Assembly (NCBI GenBank): GCA_905221605.1
Contig: CAJNDS010001446.1
Location: 204,427 to 268,426 of the forward strand
From: Symbiodinium natans
Taxonomy: Eukaryota > Sar > Dinophyceae > Suessiales > Symbiodiniaceae
Direction: 5' to 3'
Length of the DNA: 64,000 bases
Shown here: positions 44,058 through 54,089 of the stretch, piece after piece
Position numbering within the stretch: the stretch's first letter is position 1
How the letters are laid out: every line of letters begins with the position of its first letter
The notes under the pieces: model-generated
The model's database searches: none
The model's input: only the letters and a program-made list of their open reading frames with translations
What the model was told of the DNA's origin: nothing
Made by a program: the position numbers and the translations under genes

Positions 44058-44624
44058 ATGACGTTTGATATTCCATCCGTGGTTTCGCTCGCCAGGGTCG
44101 TCGTCTTGGCGCATCTCCAGGCCTCCTTGTCTTTGCGGCCGGAGGTGGTTTCTCATTATCAGACAGAACTCGAGCCGGTGTACGTTGTGGAGGAGAAGCA
44201 CTTTGAAGCTTGGCAGTGGAAGGACGCAGAGTGTTCATCGGCTTACGAGTCATTCTGTGATGCAGTTGTCACGAAAGATCAGTGCAAAGAGATGGCTGTT
44301 GTCGCAGGCAACGGAAAGCCTTTCGGACAATATTATGTTACCGCCAATGAAGGTAAGAAGGGCAAGTGTTACGTTTCTCACGCTAACATCTTCTTCGATG
44401 GTGGTACGAAACAATGGGTCCCAGCTATTGGCCAGCTTTGCCGGTGCTCTGGGTTGCACCTGCTCTACTCCCCACAGGATTTGGGGCCTTGTGCAACGAC
44501 TGTCAACTCTCACGGAATCTGGAAGAATCCAAACAAAGAAGAATGCGAGTTTTACAACTATGGGTACTACTACGACGACGACAAGAAGATGTGCCTGCGC
44601 GCAGAGGAGCCTTGGCGGATGTAG
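44058..44624 (+). CDS. Small secreted Cys/Tyr-rich protein
   Basis: An apparently complete open frame. Two Met codons lie near the start (44052 and 44058). I prefer the second because it leads straight into FDIPSVVSLARVVVLAHLQA, a plausible signal peptide. The mature part is acidic and Cys-containing (CSSAYESFCDAVVTKDQC, later KKGKCYVSHANIFFDGG and CRC) and ends in a Tyr/Asp-rich region (ECEFYNYGYYYDDDKKMCLR) before TAG. Regular Cys pairs suggest a disulfide-bonded extracellular or vacuolar domain. A GTAAGA at 44353 and a TCCCCACAG at 44469-44477 look like splice sites, but removing that stretch destroys the Cys-rich frame, so I keep it unspliced. The family is not recognised. Confidence 0.65.
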   Translation: MTFDIPSVVSLARVVVLAHLQASLSLRPEVVSHYQTELEPVYVVEEKHFEAWQWKDAECSSAYESFCDAVVTKDQCKEMAVVAGNGKPFGQYYVTANEGKKGKCYVSHANIFFDGGTKQWVPAIGQLCRCSGLHLLYSPQDLGPCATTVNSHGIWKNPNKEECEFYNYGYYYDDDKKMCLRAEEPWRM

Positions 44625-44904
44625 ATGTAGATATCCGTCATCTGACACAGGAGGAGTCTTGAACCGTCAATTCCCGAAAGGTTGCAGCTGTAGGATGCAC
44701 AATGACAGTCCTTCTATGAGCCTTTGGTCATCCACTCCCCTGAAACAGGTACCGCAAATAGGTGGCCTTTGAGGAGGTACGCATTCCCAAAGTCACTCCC
44801 CATGTCGCTCCCTGTTGGGACGCTCCCGAGTGTTTCGAGTGATAATGGAATGAACTCGCAGCGATTTGTGGCGATTTCCGAATCTGCTAGGAGGCACCGT
44901 CCGG

Positions 44905-45215
44905 TGATTGGGTGTTGGAGGTGCACATTCGTCTGAGTTTGGGATGCACGTTCGTGTGACGGCTGTTCGGGGTGCAAGTTCGCGTGCCAGGCTTTTTGGG
45001 GCGCACGTAATTACGTGTGATGAGGCGTTTGGGACGTACGTTCGGCTGATGGGGCGCACACCCGTGTGACGGGGCGTTTGGGATGACACTCGCGTGACGG
45101 GGTGATATCGGGTGTTGGGGGTGCACACTCATGCACATGACGGTGCGCTTTCCTGTGACAGGGTGTTTAGGGTGCACTCTCGCGTAACGGGGTGTTTGGG
45201 GTGCATACGTTCTCG
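44905..45215. repeat. GC-rich minisatellite, about 30-35-bp unit
   Basis: Degenerate head-to-tail units of the type GGGGTGTTTGGGGTGCAC(A/G)CTCGCGTGAC are visible, with variable spacers. The motif recurs about ten times. On the minus strand it stays open as His/Pro/Thr-rich repeats, which is not evidence of a gene. Confidence 0.88.
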
Positions 45216-46450
45216 TGAACACAAAGAATCAACCCACTTTGGCGTTGACATGCCGGTATCTTTATCTTTGATGCAAAGCTTCCAGGCAACGGCTCGAGAG
45301 TGACATGCGCGAAGGAAGGGTTGATAGAGGTGGATTCAAAAGTGAAATGTCAGAAGGTTTAAACCAGGAACGCGAAGATGTTAAGATGAAGATCATGAAA
45401 AGATGTGTGCGAATGTCGATGGAAGTCAAGCACCTGAATGCTCATTCAGCAGCTTACCGGTTCCTATGAAAAGGCCCATGCGTGTCACGAAATCTGTTCC
45501 TGAGTCCTGTTGTGCCCCGTGCCCATGACGAGATCCTGCACAAGGGTTGCCAGCGCAACCTCCAAAAATGCGTTTCGCAGAGGCTTCGTGCACTCGAGGG
45601 TCACAATCTTGCGAGAGGGTCGCAAGTCGTGGCGTCGCCGCCGCACTGCTGCGCCTGAAACAAGGAAAAGAATGAGAGATGTGTATTACATGTGAGACTG
45701 GAACAGATAAGCTAGAGCTCGCGATGCGCTGGTGTGCAGATGTGCATACAAATGCAGAAAATACAAGAGATGCCATGCGCATTTTTTCGATGCCCTTCCC
45801 TCAGGCTCTCACAAAGTAGAACTGCTGAAAGCACAGCTAACAAGCTGGCCACAACAGTTCGAACAAATTTCCCGCTCTTGTCATCGCTCCACGCACGGTT
45901 TGAAACCTCTCAGTGTCGTGTCAAGCTCACATTAACATCGTTGTGGTCTCACGAGAGGTTTCCATATGCAAACATTGCCAAGTGTGTCGGCGGAAAGGCG
46001 AAATAATTGCTTTCAATCTTTTTTCTCAACAACCCTGAGCCTTTTTTTCCTGACTCACTCTTTAGACCATCTCGAAATTGCCCTAAAATCATTCCGACAG
46101 TTCTGGGCACCCATTTCAGTGGTTAGCTCTCATGCTAGTCCTCTACACCATTCATGCTGACTTCCAACCACTCTTTGCAGGTTGTTCTAATGGGACTATC
46201 AGTGGGAGTATCAGTGAATCAGTGGGATATCGATCTCTTTCGACTTCACCTCGCAGATGCTGCAACAGCACATGCGGAGTGCGGCAACGTGATTGCCCGA
46301 ACGCAACAAATCTGAAGCCCTTGCACGTGCACGCGGGCCGCGCATGCCCGCTCGACACGGGTCTTGCAGCCCGCAGCTGACTTGGAAGCTTTTGCGATTT
46401 CTTTGCTGTAATGAACCAGCTAAGAACCGCGGAATTGGTACCCCTCGAGT
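45216..46450. other. Mostly non-coding; one possible exon
   Basis: A + block at 45529-45658 (DEILHKGCQRNLQKCVSQRL, then ALEGHNLARGSQVV) is coding-like but isolated, and the minus strand is also open there (45426-45782). Otherwise there are only short frames and T-rich tracts near 46020-46060. Confidence 0.3.
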
Positions 46451-46534
46451 AGCCGACAGGTGGCGGGACCAGGACATGTTGGGCCTCGTTACAGGCCCGG
46501 ACACCCGCCCTCCCCACCCCCCCACCCTGCGGGT

Positions 46535-46615
46535 AGAGGGGTCACCTGTGACTTCTATCGGGTGTCACCTGTGACTTCTGTGCCGGGGTCGCTTGTGACT
46601 TCTCTGTCTCTGCCC
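46535..46615. repeat. Left arm: GTCACCTGTGACTTCT minisatellite
   Basis: Three copies of a 20-odd-base unit with the core TGTGACTTCT and a CGGG spacer. The reverse complement of the same array lies at 47703-47806, on the other side of the telomere-like tract. Confidence 0.85.
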
Positions 46616-46979
46616 TTACAAAATGCTGCAGTGTCGTCACTTTTGGATTTGGTTACCTTGGCGACCCTCCCTCGCTCTCCTCTCGCTTCTCCTCCCTCTT
46701 CCACCTCCTCCCCTCCAAAGCAGAGGGAAAACCCTCACACAAACAATCAAACAATCCATCAAAATTAAAACATCAAGTTAAAAAATAAGGGTTGTAGAGG
46801 ACGGACTAAAAACTCCGGGAATGGGCCAAAGATGGTTTAGGGTAAGGGGGTTTAGGCCCTTACCGTGTTCAGGGCCTTCTTGCACCCTTGTAGTTAAAGG
46901 AGGGGGGGGGGTGTAGGACTTCGAGGTGCTCATTCCCATTTAGTCTGGAGGCTATTCGCAGCTGCGCCCGATTCATACT

Positions 46980-47600
46980 TCAGCCCATGAAATGAAGCCC
47001 CCCCTGCCCTAAACCCAAAACCCTAAACCCCTAAACCCTAAACCCCAAACCCTAAGCCCTAAACCCTAAACCCGAAACCCTAACCCTAAACCTTAAAGGT
47101 TACCCTAAACCCTCAAGCCTAAACCCTAAACCCTAACCCTAAACCCCAAACCCTAAACCCTAAACCCTAAAGCCGTAAACCCTAAACCGTGAACCCTAAA
47201 CCCTCAACCCTGAGGCTAGACCCCAATCCCATGACCGTCTGAACCCTAAGCCCAAACTGCGAAAACCCTAAACCCTAAACCCTAAGCCCGAAGCCCGAAA
47301 CCCGAAACCCTAAACCCTAAACCCGAAACCCTAAACCCTAAACCCTAAACCTAACCCTCAACCCTAAACCCTAGAGGTCACCCTAGATCCTCACCCCTCA
47401 ACCCTAAACCCTAAATCCTAGAGGTCAGCTAAGCGGGTGGCAAAAAAATCCTAAACCCCAGACCCTGAACCCTAAAGCCAAAACCCTAAACTTTAAACCC
47501 TAAAACCGTAAACCCGAAACTGTGAACCCTAAACCCTGAACCCTGAGGCTAGACACCAATCCTATGACCGTCTGAACCCTGAGCCCAAACCGCGAACCCG
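46980..47600. repeat. Interstitial CCCTAAA (telomere-type) array
   Basis: About 600 bases dominated by CCCTAAA and near variants (CCCGAAA, CCCTCAA, CCCCAAA, CCCTAAG), with short non-repeat inserts. The repeat matches the TTTAGGG telomere sequence known from plants and dinoflagellates, here internal and degenerate. Inserts of the AGAGGTCA type appear near 47371 and 47418. A longer internal duplication (GAGGCTAGACCCCAATCC and GAGGCTAGACACCAATCC blocks) is also visible at about 47210 and 47550. Confidence 0.95.
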
Positions 47601-47639
47601 TGCGAGAAAGTCCAAGATGCAAGGTTGAAACCCGATCCC

Positions 47640-47806
47640 AAGGCAGAGAAGTCACAAGTGATTTCAAGCATTTTTGCTAAGAGGTGTTGCAAATTCGCTG
47701 GCTAGAGAAGTCACAGGTGACACCCGAGAGAAGTCACAAGCGAGTCGCCTCCCGAGAAATCACAAGTGACACCCGACAGAAGTCAGAAGTGACCCGCCTA
47801 TCCGCG
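47640..47806. repeat. Right arm: AGAAGTCACAGGTGACACCCG minisatellite (inverted)
   Basis: At least four units with core AGAAGTCAC(A)(A/G)GTGAC, the reverse complement of the 46535-46615 array. An isolated unit sits at 47646-47665. A C run of about 16 follows at 47814-47829. Confidence 0.85.
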
Positions 47807-48198
47807 GCGCCTACCCCCCCCCCCCCCACCAACTGGTCCGTGGGACTGTGCACCTGGCTCCTTGCCCCAACCCCCCTCACCTGAACGCAACGCAAAGCTT
47901 TACACTCCTTTTGAAAGACGCGGGTGACCCGCCGGAGGCGGGCTAGCCGACAGGGGTGCGGGAGCCCACCGTGCATCAGCCCAACCCTGGCTTTTTAGCC
48001 TTAAGGCCTCAAGCCTAAACAGGTTGCATCCAGGTGCCGACTCGAGAGACACATCTGTGTCTCGCAATCTCCAGTAGGCACACGCAGGCCCCAGGCCCGC
48101 AGCGTTAAATTTATAAGGTGACTCTGCGGCGGAAAATCTCCGTCATGAGAACGTGCACCCAAAGATCCCCAAAGCACGTTCCTCCATCGGAAGAGTTG

Positions 48199-48241
48199 TC
48201 CCCCCCCCCCCTTCCACCCCCCCCTTCCCCCCCCCCCCACC
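48199..48241. repeat. Interrupted poly-C tract
   Basis: Three C runs separated by TT/CTTCCA. It is G-quadruplex or i-motif prone and carries no gene. Confidence 0.93.
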
Positions 48242-48984
48242 GAATAATTACCCATCTCCTGGGAGTAGCCGTTCGGGAGTGATTGGGAGCGATCCAAGCT
48301 TGGGAGTGCCTTTTTTGTTTTTCTGGTGCGATGTTGGAAGACTTGCGAGCCAAGAAGACTTTTTTCTGTAAATGTTTGCCTAGAACATTGTTGCAGATTT
48401 TTTCTGATGGATTACGCTTTCTTTGCGCGGCAAGAAACATTATGGGCGGAGAAGCTAATCGCCAGGGTGTTCCAGAATTCCGGATGGATTACGAAAACAA
48501 ACCTGACATTTTGTGTCACCGAATTATGCACAAGGACGATGTTAATGATTCTTAACTTAAGTGTATCGCTCCAATTTGTATGTTGTGCTTGTTGGTTGTT
48601 TCCAAGATCCACAGTTTTGAAGAAAGCATGTGTCTCCAGGAAAAAGCGAAAAAGAAGCAGGCATTTTCAAAATTATTGCTTGTTTCACTCCCACGCGGAG
48701 AAAGATGACGGACGGCTCATGCCCAGATTTGCTCCAAAAGTTGCTCACACCAACATCATTCGCCGACAAATTCCAAGCCTCGCCTCGTAGATGACATGCC
48801 GCTCGACATCCACACGATGTCATTCCCTCACATGCTTCATGCCTAAGCTGTGGTGCCCAGCCCAACTGCTAACCGGTAGCTAAGCATTAAGCTCATGCTT
48901 TAGGGCAATGCTGCTGAAGCTCAAGCGACTGCAAGCAGGCGCCCAGCATGCACTAAGGATACGAGCAAGAACTTCTGTATCCTC
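48242..48984. other. No confident gene
   Basis: Overlapping + frames at 48283-48790 have Phe/Arg-rich composition without motifs, typical of AT-rich non-coding DNA. It ends near the start of the exon at 48985. Confidence 0.4.
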
Positions 48985-49198
48985 TTGAGAGGGAAGGTTG
49001 GACAGATGCTGAAAGATGCTTTGCAGGAGAAGGATGTCAACCGATTGTGCGAGGTGGCCAACAACGCGCTCAGTTACGGGGGCAGTTCTTTGATGGGCGT
49101 GGAGCTGTATTGCGAGATGTTCAGTCGATACCTTAAAGATTACGCCTCCGTCTTTGGCGACAGACGAGATGAGGCCCTATTTGGCGGTTGTGAAGTAC
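48985..49198 (+). CDS. Exon resembling a vesicle-tethering (COG4-like) subunit
   Basis: The block reads KVGQMLKDALQEKDVNRLCE, then NALSYGGSSLMGVELYCEMF and SRYLKDYASVFGDRRDEA. The pattern of a helix with Asp-Ala-(x)-Asp, followed by a Gly-(Val/Leu)-x-x-Tyr-x-x-(Tyr/Phe)-x-x-Tyr-Leu helix, resembles the central helical part of COG4-type Golgi tethering subunits. The match is from memory of the family pattern and could equally be another helical-bundle protein. The frame stays open to 49281 but loses coding character after about 49190, so the exon probably ends there. Neighbouring exons were not found. Confidence 0.35.
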
Positions 49199-49359
49199 GT
49201 GGCTCGAAATGCGTGTACAGGGAGAGGACCTCCAAGGAGCCAGACTTCGCACCGCGGTTCAATCAGAATACTCTCTACTAGTGATGCTTGTGCGTTCTCG
49301 GCGAAAATCGGCTCTGTGCGTCGCGGGCCCTTTCACCCCTGCTCGAAGTTTCTTGTATG

Positions 49360-49620
49360 TTCTGGGCTTAAAAATGCTTTGCACACTTGCGACCTCGTGG
49401 CCGCAACTGCGCTTGTGAGATTCGTACCTTCAACGAAGAACACAGATTGCACCGGGTATGCAGCAGTGAGATCACAGGATGCAATTTCACTGGAAAGGAG
49501 AGACGCTCCGAACTGTTGCAGTTGGAGCACTCAGTACGCCTGGTACTGGAACAAAATTGGCTCTGTGGACCCATTCCAAAACATCTCCCCGGATGCAGAA
49601 AATTGTCAAGCCTGAATTGC
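49360..49620 (+). pseudogene. Broken partial copy of the LRR gene
   Basis: From about 49406 to 49612 the sequence matches 40207-40413 of the LRR gene closely: CEIRTFNEEH, then GCNFTGKE, then ELLQLEH, then CRKLSSL. Both the first LRR and part of the second are kept. A 35-base block before it matches 39835-39870, but the 320 bases that lie between in the parent are absent. The similarity stops abruptly after the codons for KLSSL. It lacks most LRRs, the ShKT-like module and the membrane part, so it cannot be a full gene. Confidence 0.85.
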
Positions 49621-50790
49621 CACCCCTTACAGGAATAAGGTTTCGGCTTCAGCTTACAGCGCCTGCCTTGCTCAGGTGGAGTCGTGCTCTGCTTTCACAA
49701 GCGTTAAGTTCTTCTACACCACAATCTTCGATAGATTCCTCCTGAATGCAAAAGTTGTAGCACTGCTGCATGATCGCCTCAAAACGGGCAGCTGGAGCTT
49801 TGCGCTTTCGAAAGATGAAAATATGCAGGGACACATGTCAGTCAGCGAGATGACCTCGAGTTCCCATACTGTAAGAAGCATGTTGATCAAGGCACGTCCA
49901 TAAATCGAGATAGCACCGAGCAGTGCAGTATCCAGAAGGATTCTTTGATGCAAGCACTTGCGGCGAACTTGTCGAAGAGATTACTCGTACGATGAGGCAG
50001 GGGGGGGGGGGGGGGGAGGGGCATCTGCTGTGATATTGCAAATCTAGTGCGGCTCTGCGTCTTGGTGAGGGCACTGGCACCGTCGCCGCGGTCGTTGCAG
50101 GGGCGAGTGGGCCGCTTGTGCGCCGTGCCCTGAGCTACGTGGCAAATGACGTGTTCCAGCGTTGCGCTTCTGCAACAGGGGCAAGTCGAATTGTGCGTTA
50201 GACTTGGTGAGTCTAAGGTATGTGTCCTTGCAGCTGCAGTGGCCGTAGCCTCAGCCTGGCAGAGTGAGCAGGAAAACATGCATAAATGCTTTTCCGGGTG
50301 CACCGGCTGCAGCCATCACTAGGAGTTGAGTCAAGTAAATAGTTGGTTGGTTGAATGAAGAGACCCGCACGTGAGTTTTTTGCCTTCGTCTGGTCAGGCA
50401 TCAAGAATGGCTTGCCATGCTTGCGCTGCTGCTAGAGGCTGCGCCTTCACAGGCAGCTTGCCCGTACATGCTCGTGCCACTGCATCCGCAGCGGACTCTA
50501 GTGAGCCCTTAAAGTACCTGTTTTCCCGGGCGGCAGCGGCTCGGCTGGTCGTTTCGGCTTGCGGCTTGTGCAAAGCACAGATGCACAAACGCATGGCATG
50601 ACAGAAAGAAGTTCCATCCTGACTTGCGTTCGCTTCACGAAGTCTCGCCCCTAGTGTGAAAGTATTCAAAAGATGGCCCTGGCTGAGCCGCTTTGACGGG
50701 AGCAATGACAATACTCGGAGTCACTTGGCTCATACTGGTAAGGCTCATGCAGGCTGCGTCTTGCCGCAGCTGCGCTGGCAGTCATCAACA
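49621..50790. other. No confident gene; poly-G run inside
   Basis: A G run occurs at about 49999-50017. Frames on both strands near 50371-50711 (Ala/Arg/Cys-rich) have no family match. It separates the LRR fragment from the ARM-like exons. Confidence 0.4.
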
Positions 50791-51393
50791 GGTGGAGAGC
50801 ATGGCCCCCAATCCTTCAAGAAACCGAAGGTGGGGCAGTTCGTTGATGCGGGCCTGATGGAGGGCCTTGCCGCATTGCTGACGGCACCCCGAGGAGAAGC
50901 AGCTTTGGTTCTCAGGCTCCTTGTGGTCTGCCGGAACAAAAAGAAGCCCTGTGCTGTTGGAAGACTCCCCTTGTTTGATGCAGCTACTTGTGCTCGTGTT
51001 GACAGTAGCCCTGAGTCATTTCCACGAGATGCTTGTTGTGCAGAGGGCGGCCTTGGCAGCGGGTGCAGTCGCCTGCCGCGTGGTTGCAAAGGAGTTGAAA
51101 TACGTGGACCTTTCGCTGTGCACCACAATGGAGCACAGCATGATACTCCAAAACGAATGTGCATGGGCAGAGACTGCTCCATTCATTTTGCCTTCAACGC
51201 CGGTGGCTTGCCGGTGGCTTGTAGCTACGTACACTTTCACAGCGCTGTGTCGAGTGTCCAAGCAACGTGCCAGGTGCTGCCCGTGCTGTGGAGGTGGGCC
51301 TGGAATGGGCATGGCAACAGGCACAGCTGCAACTCTCAAATTTCGCACTGCTGCTGTGTCCCGCCCTCTGAAGTGCCCATGCAGCTGAATTAA
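50791..51393 (+). CDS. ARM/HEAT-like repeat protein, partial
   Basis: Two + blocks. 50791-50955 follows a CAACAG acceptor and reads FVDAGLMEGLAALLTAPRGE, then ALVLRLLVVCRNK. The Gly-Leu-x-x-Leu-x-x-Leu-Leu pattern followed by a second helix is typical of armadillo repeats. 50985-51110, in another frame, reads LVLTVALSHFHEMLVVQRAA, then ALAAGAVACRVVAKE, again two amphipathic helices. A further block near 51312-51388 (GTAATLKFRTAAVSRPLK) may be a later exon. ARM proteins bind peptides of partner proteins; no specific role can be assigned. Confidence 0.4.
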   Translation, partial: GGEHGPQSFKKPKVGQFVDAGLMEGLAALLTAPRGEAALVLRLLVVCRNKKKPCAVGRLPLFDAATCARVDSSPESFPRDACCAEGGLGSGCSRLPRGCKGVEIRGPFAVHHNGAQHDTPKRMCMGRDCSIHFAFNAGGLPVACSYVHFHSAVSSVQATCQVLPVLWRWAWNGHGNRHSCNSQISHCCCVPPSEVPMQLN

Positions 51394-52044
51394 GCGAGGA
51401 AAGGGAGTGGCCTGGGAATCCGGAAAGAAGCAACGTTTGTGTCAGGTTTTTTTGCATAAAAGCCCCCGGCACAGCAGATGGTCCGCGACAGCCAAGTACC
51501 GTGAAGCAAAGCTGCGTGGTTAGCCCATCGTCCCAAGCAGCGGACACAACATTCGGTTGAACCCGCGCCCGAGGCCTAGGTGGGCTCAACTTGGGTACAG
51601 TAGTGAGGAAACGGTCGCGAAAGTTGTGCAAAGATCCCGCAAGTGGCCGCACGCAGATGAAAGCGATTTCACGTCGCATGCCCCCATGGACTAGGATAAT
51701 CAGCATGGTTTGTGTACCTGTGTGTAGGACATATGATACGGGTCCACTATGAGGATTTGTTTGGCCAGAAGCTGCAAGAGTCCCAGAGTCCGGCAGGCGG
51801 TGGTCAGCATCGAGCTGGGGAGTTCGGATGAGGCCTTTGCCGGGAGCCCCACATTTTCTTACCTCCAATGATTCCAGCAGTTTCGGCTGTGGGCTTTACC
51901 TGGGGTGGCGGTTCAAAAAAGGCTTTCATGGAGGTTGCCGTGTCGTTGAGTACTTTTGGCCGCGCCATCTGTCCAAATACGGTGCTGCCTCAGTGGCCGC
52001 CATGTAGCTCTCCCCTCCCTAGCCTCCATCTGACCTGACTGCGC
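51394..52044. other. No confident gene
   Basis: A minus frame at 51194-51868 overlaps the ARM-like exons and lacks coding features of its own. Nothing else is supportable. Confidence 0.4.
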
Positions 52045-52161
52045 AAGATTCCTATGGCATCCGCTGGAGCATCTCTGAGGAGTGGCTGCTGGAGCTCCTG
52101 CAGGCTCATCCATCAGTTCAACAGCTTCAAAAGTGCCGAGAACTCGCAGCCTTTGTCTTCA
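52045..52161 (+). CDS. Single helical exon, unknown protein
   Basis: The + block reads GIRWSISEEWLLELLQAHPS, then VQQLQKCRELAAFVFK. It is strongly amphipathic and coding-like, and is followed by AAG|AT. No neighbouring exon could be linked. It may belong to the ARM-like gene upstream. Confidence 0.4.
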
Positions 52162-54089
52162 AGATGCGTGTTTCTCAAACTTGGAACCCCTTGAATACAA
52201 CTGTTATTCTGGGAACCCTCAAAGAAGGTACCTTTTGAACGGACAAGCTGTCGGGACTGCCAGTGAGCTGGTCATAATGATGCACGTTGTCTTTTGGATT
52301 CGTGTCCCTTTTAAAGTTCTTCCTTGCTGGATGCCTTTCTTCCACCTTGTCTCGGCTCTCGCATTCTATGTAAGCAGACAAGAAGTGTCATAGCGCACCA
52401 GGCCATAGGCAATTCTTCGTCAAGTGCCAGGCAGAACCTCAATGAGCCTCTGCCAGGCAGAGACGTCCTTTGGGAAAGCTGGTCATGCCCCTCGGGCAAA
52501 AGAGGCTGTGAGGTGGAGATTCATGGTTGGTTATAACTGCAGACGTAGAGTAGGGTACTAGAGTGAGAATACGGATGACAATCGAAGTGAGGTTTGTGAC
52601 ATGTTAGAGCAGCCCCGACGGAGGTCGTAGCAACAACTGGGCAGGCCTGGCACAAATTGGAGAGAGTCGCCCCTCTGCCTCTTTTAGGACCTAGTACGCA
52701 GACGGGGACTAAGAATGTCGTCGAGGTTGGACAAAGCCTTACTTTTACTTGTTCCATAGTTTCTTTAATAAATATGTTGTAGCTGTTATTTGCGTAACGC
52801 CGGTAGCATTGAACATGCCACTGTATGGTGCCGTGCACAGTCACAGCCCAGCAATGCGGGGTGGGGGAGGCCACGAAGTCGGACCAGCCTACACCGGATG
52901 GCGCGCCCTTGGTGAGCTTTCGCGTGGCTGCTGCCCGGTTGCAGGGCCCCAAAAAATCCTTCTAGAACTCACCTGAGAACCTGAAGCCTACACCACCGAA
53001 GGATCTGCGAAGGATCTGCAGGCTCCCCACTTTTCAGCTAAGGCTCGAAGGCGGAACTTTCCTCATCTTCTCTGGCTCTCATGGTGGGCGCTGTGGGCAC
53101 AATTTGCAGGTTCGGAACACGAATGTTCTGAAGCTCTGACGCGGCTTGCGTCAGGTGGCGGCCAATTGCAGTCCAGTTTGCCACAGAAGATGGTGCCGGT
53201 ACCGCATCGCAGCGGGCGGGAGCCAGGAAATCGGAGACTCTACGTCCGCATCCCAGCAGCGAAATGAGAGAATTTCCAATTGGGATGCAAGCAGACTGAG
53301 AGCATCTTAGAGCCGTTGAGCCGAACTGCTCGTTTTAACCTGTAAGCAGCACAAGTCACAAGCTGCTGTGTTGCGTTGCGCGTCTGTGCAGTACGGGAAC
53401 ATGTCTTGCATGGTGTAGCCAGGTGTGTAGCCTGACCTTGAATCAAGAGAGCCTAAACCCCCAACCCCTAAACCCGAAACCCTAAACCCTAAACAACAGA
53501 GCTCCAGGACTGGAGGCATTGCGGCTTCTGGGCGGCCTAGAACTGTTGAAGGACTTCCTGGAAAGCGCCCCTGTGACGGCCAGTTTTGGTATCGTTTTGT
53601 ACTCTGTCCTCTATCGTCCTATGGTCTTATGGGAGCAGTTTCCTAAGCAGCTAGAAGCCAACTTCTAAGGCACGGCAGCGGCACATCAAAACGACGCAGC
53701 ACTGCACGAGCATCCTAACCGCTGCGTGCGACTTCCGGCCGCAAGAACACGCAGGCATGATGTGCACACGTGGCACTTCGACAGGCCACGTCATGTCCCT
53801 CCGAAGATGGGCATTTATGCCGCATTTATGCCTGTTGTAATACTGTCATGACGTTCATCAGGCGTGTCATTGAAATCATCTTGGTCTGAAGGAGTTTGGG
53901 TCCTGGAATGCTGCCGTCGAGCGACCCTTGCCTGGCACATGATGTCATTTTGCGCGTGCTGACCAATCCCAGAAATGTGCCCCGAGGGGTGGGCCCTCAA
54001 TTGATTAAAATTCTGTGGGCGTGTTCGGTCTGCCATCGCTCAACATTCTGGATGTTGAGTTGAGGCGTGATACCATGGCTAAGGCAAAG
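52162..54089. other. No confident gene; 5' exons of the AAA gene expected here
   Basis: The BCS1-like gene that is readable from 54090 should have N-terminal exons (transmembrane and import region) upstream. None could be recognised. A short CCCTAAA tract lies at 53452-53492 and is annotated separately. Confidence 0.4.
53452..53492. repeat. Short interstitial CCCTAAA tract
   Basis: About five to six telomere-type units with variants (CCCCCAA, CCCGAAA, CCCTAAA), in the same orientation as the 47-kb array. Confidence 0.9.

Noticed and set aside
44353-44477. A possible intron in the secreted-protein gene
   Set aside because: The predicted spliced frame loses the cysteine-rich pattern and becomes Arg-rich; the unspliced frame is more natural.
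50656-51393. A single 245-codon + gene
   Set aside because: Coding character changes frame inside it. Only the part around 50791-50955 is convincing in that frame; the second ARM-like part is in another frame.
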